From: Arthrobacter sp. V1I7
Lineage (GTDB): Bacteria; Actinomycetota; Actinomycetes; Actinomycetales; Micrococcaceae
Assembly (NCBI RefSeq): GCF_030817015.1
Contig: NZ_JAUSYS010000001.1
Coordinates: 1,550,001 to 1,614,000 of the forward strand
Direction of reading: 5' to 3'
DNA length: 64,000 nucleotides
Part shown: positions 50,737 through 59,077 of the stretch, one piece after another
Position numbering within the stretch: position 1 is the stretch's first letter
How the letters are laid out: every line of letters begins with the position of its first letter
The notes under the pieces: generated by a model
What the model was told of the DNA's origin: nothing
Seen by the model: the letters and a program-made list of their open reading frames with translations, nothing else
The model's database searches: none
Program-made: the position numbers and the translations under genes

Positions 50737-51363
50737 GTGCCTGAAACCACGAGCAACACAGCAGATTTCTGGTTCGACCCGATGTGCCCCTTCGCCTGGG
50801 TCACTTCCCGCTGGATCGGCGAGGTGGAAGACGTCCGGAACATCAACACCGAGTGGCACGTCATGAGCCTCGCCGTATTGAACGAGGGCCGCGACGAGCT
50901 CCCGGCGCAATACAAGGAGCTCATGGCCAAGGCCTGGGCACCGGTGCGGGTCATCGTGGCCGCCGCCGAAAAGCACGGCGCCGAATACATCAAGCCGCTC
51001 TACGACGCCATGGGCACCAGGATCCACAACGAAGGCAACGCGGACATCGCCGAGGTCATCTCCAAGTCCCTCGCCGAGGCCGGCCTTCCGGCGGAACTCG
51101 CGGCCGCCGGCCAGAGCGACGAATTCGATCAGCAGCTCCGCGCCAGCCACGACGCCGGCACAGCGCTGGTCGGCCAGGACGTCGGCACCCCCGTCGTTGC
51201 CTTCAACGGCACCGCCTTCTTCGGCCCCGTCCTGACCCGCATTCCGCGGGGTGAGGAAGCCGGCCGGATCTGGGACGCCACGGTGACCCTTGCGTCCTTC
51301 CCGTACTTCTTCGAGATCAAGCGCAGCCGCACCGAAAGCCCGGTTTTTAGCCAGGCCGGTTGA
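50737..51363 (+). CDS. DsbA-family protein, mycothiol-dependent reductase type (Rv2466c-like)
   Basis: A 208-residue thioredoxin-fold protein with the DsbA-type helical insertion. The N-terminus reads FWFDPMCPFAWVTSRWI, which parallels the actinobacterial mycothiol-linked DsbA/nitroreductase proteins. Only the first cysteine of the redox motif is present (Cys-Pro-Phe-Ala), so a monothiol mechanism with mycothiol is expected. The cis-Pro segment is DVGTPVVAFNG (about 149-159). GTG start with AAGGAGA upstream. It follows clpX, as often in this group, and is closed by a near-perfect 17-bp hairpin (51394-51433). Confidence 0.8.
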   Translation: MPETTSNTADFWFDPMCPFAWVTSRWIGEVEDVRNINTEWHVMSLAVLNEGRDELPAQYKELMAKAWAPVRVIVAAAEKHGAEYIKPLYDAMGTRIHNEGNADIAEVISKSLAEAGLPAELAAAGQSDEFDQQLRASHDAGTALVGQDVGTPVVAFNGTAFFGPVLTRIPRGEEAGRIWDATVTLASFPYFFEIKRSRTESPVFSQAG

Positions 51364-51737
51364 TCCGGCCGGACACGCATCCGGGCCCCCACGAGCCCCG
51401 GGAAAACTACTCCGATGTAGTTCTCCCGGGGCTCTTGTGCAGGGGAAACCAACGGAGAACAATAGAACTTACCCAATTCGAAAGAAATGGGACGCAAGAA
51501 CCAAAGATTCAGTGACAATCATCCGACGCAGCCTTCGGCAAAGTCAGATGATGGCTACTAGTGACGGAGTAGGAAGACCTGAAAATCCAAGGATCTTGCC
51601 AGATTGTCAAAGACGTCACGTGACAACCGAAAAGTCGAAGCCCCACCAACGGCAAAACGCTGATGGGGCTTCCCCTTTGCCCTAAGAGTGTTTGACCCGG
51701 GGGAGTTTACCCAAGACAGCGCGGTCAGGGTGTATGG
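51364..51737. other. Intergenic stretch with two stem-loops
   Basis: The first hairpin (51394-51410 with 51417-51433, one mismatch in 17) is a likely terminator. Between 51440 and 51690 the sequence is clearly more AT-rich and codes for nothing convincing. A second hairpin GAAGCCCCA (51637-51645) with TGGGGCTTC (51664-51672) follows, preceded by the palindrome GTCACGTGAC (51615-51624). CAGGGT (51726-51731) lies six bases before the next ATG. A small RNA here is possible but unproven. Confidence 0.5.
51394..51433 (+). terminator. Stem-loop after the DsbA-like gene
   Basis: AGCCCCGGGAAAACTAC pairs with GTAGTTCTCCCGGGGCT with one mismatch and a 6-base loop. No T-run. Confidence 0.6.
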
Positions 51738-53561
51738 ATGAGCAGCGAGCCGATTGCGGATTATGCCCTGTTGTCCGACTGCTGCTCCGCGGCGCTGGTG
51801 AGCGCAGCAGGCTCCGTGGACTGGCTCTGCTTTCCGCGGTTCGACAGCCCCTCGGTGTTCGGCCGGGTCCTCGGCCCCGAGGCGGGATTCTGGTCGGTCC
51901 GCCCCGTCGGCGAACACACTTCAACGCGGCGCTACCTCGGGCCCACGATGGTCCTCGAGACCACCCACACGGCCCCCGGCGGACGCATGACGGTCACCGA
52001 CGCCCTCGTGCTCGGCGACGGTAAGAGGGGCCACGACCTCGGGGCGGATTCGCCGGGAAGCCTGCTGCGCCAGGTCTCGTGCACCGCGGGATCCGTCGAC
52101 GCAGAGATCGTCCTCTCTGCGCGGCCGGACTACGGGCTTGCCCGGCCGCGGCTGAGCGCGACGCAGGGCGGGATCCTGCTTCGAGCGGGGGCCACTGGGC
52201 TATTCTTCTCCACCCCGGTTGCCTTCGAAGTCCAGGCGGGCACCGCGCGGGCCCGGGTGAGTCTCCGCGCGGGAGACGTCCTGGGCTTCGCGTTGGAGTT
52301 CCAGGCGGGCGGGAACGGGGAACCTGTGTCCTGGAGCCAGGCGGACATCGCGCGGCGGCTGGCGGACACCGTGCAGGGCTGGACCAGCTGGTCCGAGATG
52401 CACCAGGGCTACCAGGGCCCGTGGCAGGAACTGGTCGCGGCCAGTGGCCGGATCCTCCAGGCGCTGAGCTACTACCCGACCGGGGCGATCGTGGCCGCAC
52501 CGACGACGTCCCTGCCGGAAGTGGAGGGTGGAACGCGCAACTGGGACTACCGCTACAGCTGGATCCGGGACGCGAGCATGACGCTGCAGGCGCTCTGGGT
52601 GGCGGCCTGCCCGGACGAGGCGGGGAAGTTTTTCCAGTTCCTGGCCACCGCGGCCGCGAGCCGGCTTGCCGGCGGTGAGGAGTTGCAGATCATGTTCGGC
52701 GTTGGCGGCGAATGCGAGCTGCCCGAACGCGAACTGACCCACCTGCCGGGCTGGCGCGGCAGCTCTCCGGTGCGCGTGGGCAACGGCGCCTGCAACCAGC
52801 GCCAGCTCGATGTCTACGGTGAACTGCTCGACGCCGCCGCCACCCTGCCCGGATATCTCGCGGAGCTGGCCCCGGAAACCCGCAGATTCCTCGCCGACGC
52901 CGCCGACGCCGCGGCCGCCCGTTGGCAGGACCGCGACCACGGCATCTGGGAGGTCCGCGGCGAACGGCGCCACTACCTGCACTCCAAGCTTCTGTGCTGG
53001 GTGGCCGTCGACCGGGCGATCGGCCTCGCCGGGCTCCTGCAGGCCGAGGACAAGGTCCCGCGCTGGACCGGGACGAGGGACCGGATTGCCGCGTCCATCC
53101 GGGCCGAGGGATGGAGCGACGCCGCGAATGCCTACACCCAGTCCTACGGCTCCCAGGCCCTGGACGCCTCAGCGCTGATGCTCTCCATCGTGGGCTTCCT
53201 CCCGCCCGACGACCCGGGAATCCTCGCCACGATCGAGGCCATCGAACAGCGGCTCACCGACCCCCGGGGCCTCGTCTACCGTTACCGGTCCGGGGACGGG
53301 CTGCCGGGGGAGGAGGGCACCTTCCTGCTCTGCACCTTCTGGCTGGCCCACGCCCTGGCCCTCGCCGGGCGCACCGAACGGGCGCGGGCGGTCTTCGAAC
53401 GGGCCGCCGTGTTCGCCACGGACCTGGGCCTGCTGGCCGAAGAAGTGGCTCCGGACAGCGGTGAGCTCCTGGGCAATTTTCCGCAGGCGTTCAGCCACAT
53501 CGGGCTCGTCAACGCCGCCTGGGCCATCAGCGAAGCGGAGGCCAAGGTCCGTGGACAATGA
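51738..53561 (+). CDS. Glycoside hydrolase family 15 protein (glucoamylase / trehalase-like)
   Basis: A 607-residue two-domain GH15 enzyme. The N-terminal beta-sandwich begins IADYALLSDCCSAALVSAAGSVDWLCFPRFDSPSVF (quoted as IADYALLSDCCSAALVS and SVDWLCFPRFDSPSVF). The (alpha/alpha)6 barrel holds the general-acid region RNWDYRYSWIRDASMTLQAL (about 258-277), GNGACNQRQLDVYGELLDA, and the catalytic-base region EEGTFLLCTFWLAHAL near the C-terminus. Mycobacterial relatives hydrolyse trehalose; others alpha-1,4-glucans. No signal peptide, so cytoplasmic. ATG 51738 has CAGGGT six bases upstream, a weaker form of the leaderless pattern. Confidence 0.9.
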   Translation: MSSEPIADYALLSDCCSAALVSAAGSVDWLCFPRFDSPSVFGRVLGPEAGFWSVRPVGEHTSTRRYLGPTMVLETTHTAPGGRMTVTDALVLGDGKRGHDLGADSPGSLLRQVSCTAGSVDAEIVLSARPDYGLARPRLSATQGGILLRAGATGLFFSTPVAFEVQAGTARARVSLRAGDVLGFALEFQAGGNGEPVSWSQADIARRLADTVQGWTSWSEMHQGYQGPWQELVAASGRILQALSYYPTGAIVAAPTTSLPEVEGGTRNWDYRYSWIRDASMTLQALWVAACPDEAGKFFQFLATAAASRLAGGEELQIMFGVGGECELPERELTHLPGWRGSSPVRVGNGACNQRQLDVYGELLDAAATLPGYLAELAPETRRFLADAADAAAARWQDRDHGIWEVRGERRHYLHSKLLCWVAVDRAIGLAGLLQAEDKVPRWTGTRDRIAASIRAEGWSDAANAYTQSYGSQALDASALMLSIVGFLPPDDPGILATIEAIEQRLTDPRGLVYRYRSGDGLPGEEGTFLLCTFWLAHALALAGRTERARAVFERAAVFATDLGLLAEEVAPDSGELLGNFPQAFSHIGLVNAAWAISEAEAKVRGQ

Positions 53562-53668
53562 GCCGGCCGGCCGTAGGGCGGGAAACGGCGGAGGGCCCCG
53601 GCCAGGTTTCCCTGGCCGGAGCCCTCATCGGTCTCCGGATGCCCTGGCCCGCCGGATTGGGGCCGGTG

Positions 53669-56344
53669 CTACGCCTGCCCGGGCGCCTCGGGAGCGGCCA
53701 GCACGACGTCGCTCACGCTCAGCTCGCCTGCACCGGCCACCAGCTCCAGCTCCCGGGCGTTCGCCGCGGCCTTCAGGTCGGCGAGGCCGGCCTTCAGCTG
53801 CGTGATCAGGGATTCCGAGGCCGTGATCGTCGCGGACATCACCTCGGTGCGCTGCTTGACCTTGGCCTCCGACTTGGCCTTGCGGATGCCGCTCAGCGCG
53901 GTCCCCACCGTCGACAGGAGGGTGGTGTCGCCGTCGATCTCGATGGCGGACGGCCAGGGCGCGCGGTGTACCGACCCGGCACGCCACCAGCTCCAGACCT
54001 CTTCCGTGGCGAAGGGCAGGAACGGGGCGAAGAGGCGCAGCAGCGTGTCCAGGCTGGTCGCCAGCGCTGCCAGCACGGATGCCTGCTGGGCTTCGCCGGC
54101 GGCACCGTACGCGCGGTCCTTGATCAGTTCCACGTAGTCGTCCGTGAAGTGCCAGAAGAAGCTCTCCGTGATCTGCAGGGCCCGGGCGTAGTCGTAGTTC
54201 TCGAACGCCTTGGTGGACTGCCGGACAACGTCCGAAAGCTGCGCCAGCACGGCCAGGTCCAAGGGGTTGGTCAAGGGCCCCGACGCGGGTGTTTTTTCCG
54301 CGTTGGGTCGATCAACCCCGGGGTTGGTGAGCACGGAAAGCTCGCCGGAAACCACCGAGTCCTCGGTGGCGCCAAGGTTCAGCACGAACTTGGAGGCGTT
54401 GAGCAGCTTGATCGCCAGGCGGCGGCCGATCTTCATCTGCGCGATCTCGTAGGCGGTGTCCGCGCCGAGCTTCGCGGAGGCCGCCCAGTAACGCACGGCG
54501 TCGGAGCCGTACTCCTCCAGCACATCCGTCGGAACAATCACGTTGCCCTTGGACTTGGACATCTTCTTGCGGTCCGGGTCCAGGATCCAGCCCGAAATGG
54601 CGGCGTGCTTCCACGGCGCGGTGTGCTGCAGGGCGTCGGCGCGCACGGCGGAGGAGAACAGCCAGGTCCGGATGATGTCGTGCCCCTGCGGGCGCACATC
54701 GAAGGGGAAGACCTTGGCGAAGAGCGCCTCGTCCGTGCTCCAGCCGCCCACGATCTGCGGCGTCAGCGAGGACGTGGCCCAGGTGTCGAGCACGTCGGCG
54801 TCGCCGGTGAAACCGCCCGGGAGATCGCGCTGGGCCTCCTCGTAGCCGGGCGCCGCGTCCGCGGCGGGGTCCACGGGGAGCTGAGCGTCAGTCGGGACGA
54901 TCGGGGCCGCGAACTCCGGGTTGCCGTCGGCGTCCAGCGGGTACCAGACGGGCACGGGCACGCCGAAGAAGCGCTGGCGGGAGACCAGCCAGTCGCCGTT
55001 CAGGCCGGAGATCCAGTTCTCGTACCGTGAGCGCATGAACGCCGGGTGGAATTCAATCTCGGACCCCCGGGCGATGAGGCGCTCCCGGCGGTCCGCGTCG
55101 CGGCCGCCGTTGCGGATGTACCACTGGCGGGAGGTGACCACTTCGAGGGGCTTGTCGCCCTTTTCGAAGAAGTTCACCGGGTGCATGATCTTCTTGGGCT
55201 CGCCCTCGAGGAGGTCCGCGGCGGCCAGGAGCTCCACCACGGATTCCTTGGCGCTGAAGACCGTCTTGCCGGCGATCGCCTCGAAGCTGGCGCGGCCTTC
55301 TTCGGTGCTGATCCACTCGGGGGTCTCGCCGATGATGCGCCCGTCGCGGCCTACGATGGCGCGGGTAGGCAGCTGCAGCTCGCGCCACCAGGTGACGTCG
55401 GTCAGGTCACCGAAGGTGCAGACCATGGCAATGCCGGAGCCCTTGTCCGCCTTCGCGAGGGGGTGGGCCTTGACCTCCACCTCGACGCCGAACAGCGGAG
55501 AGGTGACCTTCTTGCCGAACAGCGGCTGGTACCGTTCGTCGTCGGGATTCGCCACCAGGGCGGCGCAGGCGGCCAGCAGCTCCGGGCGGGTGGTCTCAAT
55601 GTAGATTTTCCCGCCGTCTTCGGTGAAGAACGGGTAGCGGTAGTAGGCGCCCGCGACCTCGCGGTCCTCGAGTTCGGCCTGGGCCACCGCGGTGCGGAAG
55701 GTGACGTCCCACAGGGTGGGCGCCTCGGCCATGTAGGCGTCGCCGGCGGCGAGGTTCGCCAGGAAGGCGCGCTGGGAGATGGCGCGGGACTTGTCATCGA
55801 TGGTGCGGTACGTCAGGTCCCAGTCCACGGACAGGCCGAGGGTCTGGAAGAGGTTCTCGAAGACCAACTCGTCCTCGACGGCGAGCTCCTCGCACAGCTC
55901 GATGAAGTTCCGGCGCGAGACAACGTCGAAGTCGCGCTGGTTCTTGGCGGGCTGGGCCGGCGGGCGGTAGCCGGCGTCGTAGGCCACGGTGGGATCGCAA
56001 CGCACGCCGTAGTAGTTCTGCACCCGGCGCTCGGTGGGCAGGCCGTTGTCGTCCCAGCCCATCGGGTAGAACACGTTCTTGCCGGTCATCCGCTGGTAGC
56101 GGGCCAGGACGTCGGTCTGGGTGTAGGAGAACATGTGACCGACGTGCAGGGAGCCGGACGCCGTGGGCGGGGGAGTGTCGATCGAGTAGACCTGCTCCCG
56201 GGTGGTGTCCGGGTTGAACTTGTAGGTCCCTTCGTCAAGCCAGCGCTTGGTGAGGGCGTCTTCCAGCCCCTCCAGGGCGGGCTTGTCCGGAACGTTGATG
56301 GGGGCGGTGGTGGGCGTGTCTGTACCCTGAGTGTCTTCAGCCAT
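53669..56344 (-). CDS. valS: Valyl-tRNA synthetase
   Basis: An 891-residue class I synthetase. The HIGH motif is in PPPTASGSLHVGHMFS (about 54-69) and the KMSKS motif in RKKMSKSKGNVIVP (about 569-582). The CP1 editing domain lies between, with RQWYIRNGG. The C-terminal anticodon domain is followed by a short coiled coil (SLITQLKAGLADLKAAANAR). ATG at 56344. No T-box is seen upstream. It is convergent with the GH15 gene. Confidence 0.96.
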   Translation of the reverse strand: MAEDTQGTDTPTTAPINVPDKPALEGLEDALTKRWLDEGTYKFNPDTTREQVYSIDTPPPTASGSLHVGHMFSYTQTDVLARYQRMTGKNVFYPMGWDDNGLPTERRVQNYYGVRCDPTVAYDAGYRPPAQPAKNQRDFDVVSRRNFIELCEELAVEDELVFENLFQTLGLSVDWDLTYRTIDDKSRAISQRAFLANLAAGDAYMAEAPTLWDVTFRTAVAQAELEDREVAGAYYRYPFFTEDGGKIYIETTRPELLAACAALVANPDDERYQPLFGKKVTSPLFGVEVEVKAHPLAKADKGSGIAMVCTFGDLTDVTWWRELQLPTRAIVGRDGRIIGETPEWISTEEGRASFEAIAGKTVFSAKESVVELLAAADLLEGEPKKIMHPVNFFEKGDKPLEVVTSRQWYIRNGGRDADRRERLIARGSEIEFHPAFMRSRYENWISGLNGDWLVSRQRFFGVPVPVWYPLDADGNPEFAAPIVPTDAQLPVDPAADAAPGYEEAQRDLPGGFTGDADVLDTWATSSLTPQIVGGWSTDEALFAKVFPFDVRPQGHDIIRTWLFSSAVRADALQHTAPWKHAAISGWILDPDRKKMSKSKGNVIVPTDVLEEYGSDAVRYWAASAKLGADTAYEIAQMKIGRRLAIKLLNASKFVLNLGATEDSVVSGELSVLTNPGVDRPNAEKTPASGPLTNPLDLAVLAQLSDVVRQSTKAFENYDYARALQITESFFWHFTDDYVELIKDRAYGAAGEAQQASVLAALATSLDTLLRLFAPFLPFATEEVWSWWRAGSVHRAPWPSAIEIDGDTTLLSTVGTALSGIRKAKSEAKVKQRTEVMSATITASESLITQLKAGLADLKAAANARELELVAGAGELSVSDVVLAAPEAPGQA

Positions 56345-56439
56345 GGGCCAATTCTTCCACTAACTTCCCCACTGTTCCGCACCGGCGGGGGGATCAGGCG
56401 GGTAGCGGTACCGGCGGAAACCTGAAGTAGCATGCGCAC

Positions 56440-56799
56440 ATGGAGGAATCGGCCGGAAGTTTTCCGATTAAGCGCGTCTATGACGACCCCGCCGACGACG
56501 ACGGCTGCCGGGTGCTGGTGGACCGGCTCTGGCCGCGCGGGGTCAGCAGGGAACGGGCGCAACTGGAGCTGTGGCTCAAGGAGGTGGCGCCGTCGCCGCC
56601 GCTGCGGAAGGAGTTCGCGCACATGCAGGAGCGCTTCGCCGATTTCCGGGCCGCTTACGAAGCCGAGCTGGCGGAGAACCCGGCCATACAGACCCTGCAG
56701 GAGCTCGCCGCGGACCACGGGAAGGTGACACTGCTGTTCGGTGCCAAGGACCCGGAGACTAACCACGCCCGGGTGCTGCTGGAGTTCCTGCAGCGCTGA
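56440..56799 (+). CDS. DUF488 family protein (YeaO-like)
   Basis: A 119-residue protein. The pattern IKRVYD, GCRVLVDRLWPRGVSRERAQ (about 24-43), WLKEVAPSPPLRKEF and VTLLFGAKDPETNHARVL matches the DUF488/YeaO family. Function unknown. The ATG follows TAGCAT (56428-56433) by six bases, a leaderless start. The next gene begins 43 bases downstream with its own leaderless promoter. Confidence 0.85.
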   Translation: MEESAGSFPIKRVYDDPADDDGCRVLVDRLWPRGVSRERAQLELWLKEVAPSPPLRKEFAHMQERFADFRAAYEAELAENPAIQTLQELAADHGKVTLLFGAKDPETNHARVLLEFLQR

Positions 56800-56842
56800 G
56801 CCCGGAAGTGGGAGCACGGCCGTCCCGTATTAGGGTGGTGCC

Positions 56843-57604
56843 ATGAGTGAGGGAATCCCCAACAAAGCAGCAGTTGTCACCGGAGCCAGCACCGGAATCG
56901 GCGAGGCCACGGTCCGTGCCCTGCGATCCGAAGGGTGGACGGTTTTTGCCGTAGCCCGCCGCGCGGACCGGTTGGAGGCGCTCGCCGCCGAAACCGGCGC
57001 AGTCGCACTTCCGGCCGACGTGACCGAGGACGCCGACGTCGCACACCTCCTTGCCGAGGTGACCCAGGCGGGCGGCATCGACACCCTGATCAACATTGCC
57101 GGCGGCGCCCGCGGTGCCGACAGGATCGCCGACGCCAAGGCCGAGGACTGGGACTGGATGTACAGGGTCAACGTGCTCGGCACGATGAAGCTGACCCGGG
57201 CGTTCCTGCCCATGCTGCGCGCCTGCGGTGAAGGCACGGTCCTGAACCTGACCTCGACGGCGGGACTGTCCGCCTATGAGGGTGGCGGCGGCTACAATGC
57301 CGCGAAGTTCGCGCAGAACGCCCTCACCGGCGCGCTGCGGCTGGAGGAGGCCGAGCACAATGTCCGGGTAATCGAGGTGGCCCCGGGCCTGGTGCAGACG
57401 GAGGAGTTCGCGCTGAACCGGCTCGGCGGCGACCCTGACGCCGCCGCCAAGGTGTACGCCGGCGTCGAGAAGCCCCTGACCGCGGCGGACGTCGCCGACG
57501 TCGTCCGTTACGCCGTGGTGGCCCCGCACCACGTGAACCTGGACCAGATCGTGATCCGTCCGGTGGCGCAGGCCGCCAACTACAAGCTGATCCGCAAGGG
57601 CTAA
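56843..57604 (+). CDS. Short-chain dehydrogenase/reductase (YdfG-like)
   Basis: A 253-residue classical SDR. The cofactor motif VVTGASTGIGEATV is at about 11-24, the Asn region NIAGGARG replaces NNAG (Ile for Asn), the catalytic Ser is in NLTSTAGLSA, and Tyr/Lys in YNAAKFAQNALTG (YxxxK). IEVAPGLVQTEEF is the cofactor-binding PG segment. The C-terminus resembles YdfG serine/3-hydroxy-acid dehydrogenases. Leaderless start: TAGGGT (56831-56836), six bases, ATG. Substrate unknown. Confidence 0.87.
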   Translation: MSEGIPNKAAVVTGASTGIGEATVRALRSEGWTVFAVARRADRLEALAAETGAVALPADVTEDADVAHLLAEVTQAGGIDTLINIAGGARGADRIADAKAEDWDWMYRVNVLGTMKLTRAFLPMLRACGEGTVLNLTSTAGLSAYEGGGGYNAAKFAQNALTGALRLEEAEHNVRVIEVAPGLVQTEEFALNRLGGDPDAAAKVYAGVEKPLTAADVADVVRYAVVAPHHVNLDQIVIRPVAQAANYKLIRKG

Positions 57605-57618
57605 GCCACCCGCGGACT

Positions 57619-58656
57619 TCAGCCGCCGGCCGGGACGGAAAGCGTGGCCAGAACGGCCGCGTGGTCGGTCCCGGCCACGGCCTGCACGGAATAGCCGCTG
57701 CTGCGCAGGTGCGGGCTGGTCACGATGTGGTCGATCACCACTCCGGGCAGCAGCTGGCCATCCGTGGGCCAGGTTGGCGTCAGGCGGGCCCGTGCCGCGA
57801 TGCCCACGTCCACGAGGCCGCCTGCCGCGCCACCGCGAACCGGGCCCCCGGACAGCAACTCGCGGAATTCGGCATGGTCAAAGGTGGCATTGAAATCGCC
57901 CAGCAGCAGCAGGTTGCCGGGACGGGCGGCGAGGCTGCCCACCGCGGCGAGGTCGCTGCGCCACCGCGCGGCCTGCCCCTCGACCGGAGCCTGCGCGTGG
58001 ACATTGGTCACCGCCAGCGGCACCGGTTGCCCGCCCACCTCCAGGCTCAGCTGCAGGGTGTGCATGGGGAAGACGGTGCCTTTCGCGGAGTCCAGCGGAA
58101 TCAGCGGACGGGCGGCATACACGCCGCTGCCGCCTGCGCCGTTCAAGGGGTGGCTGACCCGGTGCGGCAGCAGCGCGTCCAGCCCCTCGGCGTCCAGCCG
58201 CTGTTCAAAGGCCGGCGAGAGCTCCTGGAGGGCCAGCAACGCGATCCCGTTCTCCCGGACCAGCCGGACTATGGCAGCTGCATCCGCCTGGCCCAGTTTG
58301 GCGTTGAGGCTCATGATTTTCAGTTCCGCCGCCGGAGCTCGGGGGGACGCACCGGCACCTTGGTCCTGACGCGGGTCGCCGGGCCGGTCCAGCAGCCGGT
58401 CCGGCGGGAACAGCCAGACGAGCTGGAGGGCCAGGAGCCCGGCAGCCGGCAGGACCGCCCAGGGACGGCGGCTCGGCAGGGCCAGCAGCAGGGCAGCCGC
58501 GGCGGGGAACACGAGCCACGGCGTGAAGGCCACCAGCTGCACCACCGGGGTGGGCCACGGCGACGGGACCGCACGGAAGAACGACAGCACCGCCACGGGA
58601 ACGGCAAACAGGACCGACGACAGGTGCCAGCCGCGGCGGCCACGGCGGCGCGTCAC
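57619..58656 (-). CDS. Endonuclease/exonuclease/phosphatase-family membrane protein
   Basis: A 345-residue protein. Three N-terminal hydrophobic helices (about 12-95) anchor the catalytic domain, most likely facing outside. The EEP domain shows IMSLNAKLGQAD (Asn), LALQELSPAF with the metal-binding Glu, NVHAQAP, LLLGDFNATFDHAEF (GDFN), and GTDHAAVLATL with the catalytic His. Such proteins act on nucleic acids, phospholipids or phosphodiesters. GTG at 58656 is used; no clear ribosome site is seen and the start is uncertain. Confidence 0.82.
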   Translation of the reverse strand: MTRRRGRRGWHLSSVLFAVPVAVLSFFRAVPSPWPTPVVQLVAFTPWLVFPAAAALLLALPSRRPWAVLPAAGLLALQLVWLFPPDRLLDRPGDPRQDQGAGASPRAPAAELKIMSLNAKLGQADAAAIVRLVRENGIALLALQELSPAFEQRLDAEGLDALLPHRVSHPLNGAGGSGVYAARPLIPLDSAKGTVFPMHTLQLSLEVGGQPVPLAVTNVHAQAPVEGQAARWRSDLAAVGSLAARPGNLLLLGDFNATFDHAEFRELLSGGPVRGGAAGGLVDVGIAARARLTPTWPTDGQLLPGVVIDHIVTSPHLRSSGYSVQAVAGTDHAAVLATLSVPAGG

Positions 58657-58804
58657 CGGCCGGCCCGGGTCAGTCGCGGGGAGGTCATGGCACGAGTCTA
58701 AGCAGTCAGGGCCCCGGCGTCGCCGGTCCCGGCAAGGGCAGAAGCCAGACCGGCCGCTGATAAGCCAGCACTGCGTTTCACTGCGTCCGCCCGGTGACTT
58801 ACAG

Positions 58805-58810
58805 TAGAAT
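58805..58810 (+). promoter_or_regulatory. -10 element of the T-box/ileS transcript
   Basis: TAGAAT lies six bases before the predicted transcript start at about 58817, the same layout as for rnpB (17850-17855). Confidence 0.6.
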
Positions 58811-58816
58811 CAGATA

Positions 58817-59077
58817 TCAGCTTTGACCCGGCTATCACCGGCGAGCTTCCGGAAGAACGCCCGACGCAGCAGCACGCGCCGGGCCGGTAGAACCGGACGG
58901 GTAAGCCCGTCACAGCAGTAATGAGCGGCCGACGCCGGAGCAGCTTCCTTCCCAAAGGGAGCAGAGCCGGTGCCGGCAAGTGAGGTGGTACCGCGGTGCC
59001 GGTGCTGGAAACAGTGCACGGGCCGTCCTCGCATCCTGAATGATCCTTTGTTCACCAGCTCAAGCCAGGATGTCGAG
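58817..59077 (+). promoter_or_regulatory. Translational T-box riboswitch for tRNA-Ile
   Basis: The T-box core GAGGTGGTACCGCGG is at 58982-58996; its TGGT can pair with the ACCA end of uncharged tRNA-Ile. A specifier ATC (58834-58836) lies in a very short Stem I (GCTATCACCGGCGAGC, then GGAAGAACGC), as in actinobacterial ileS T-boxes. There is no intrinsic terminator. Instead CTCGCATCCT (59028-59037) pairs with AGGATGTCGAG (59067-59077; one bulged T), hiding the ribosome site AGGA and reaching the base before the ATG. Control is therefore at translation: uncharged tRNA-Ile should free the ribosome site. Confidence 0.92.

Noticed and set aside
53558..56425. Two long plus-strand frames opposite valS
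   Set aside because: Antisense shadows of valS, with the typical Gly/Val/Arg-rich translation of this frame.
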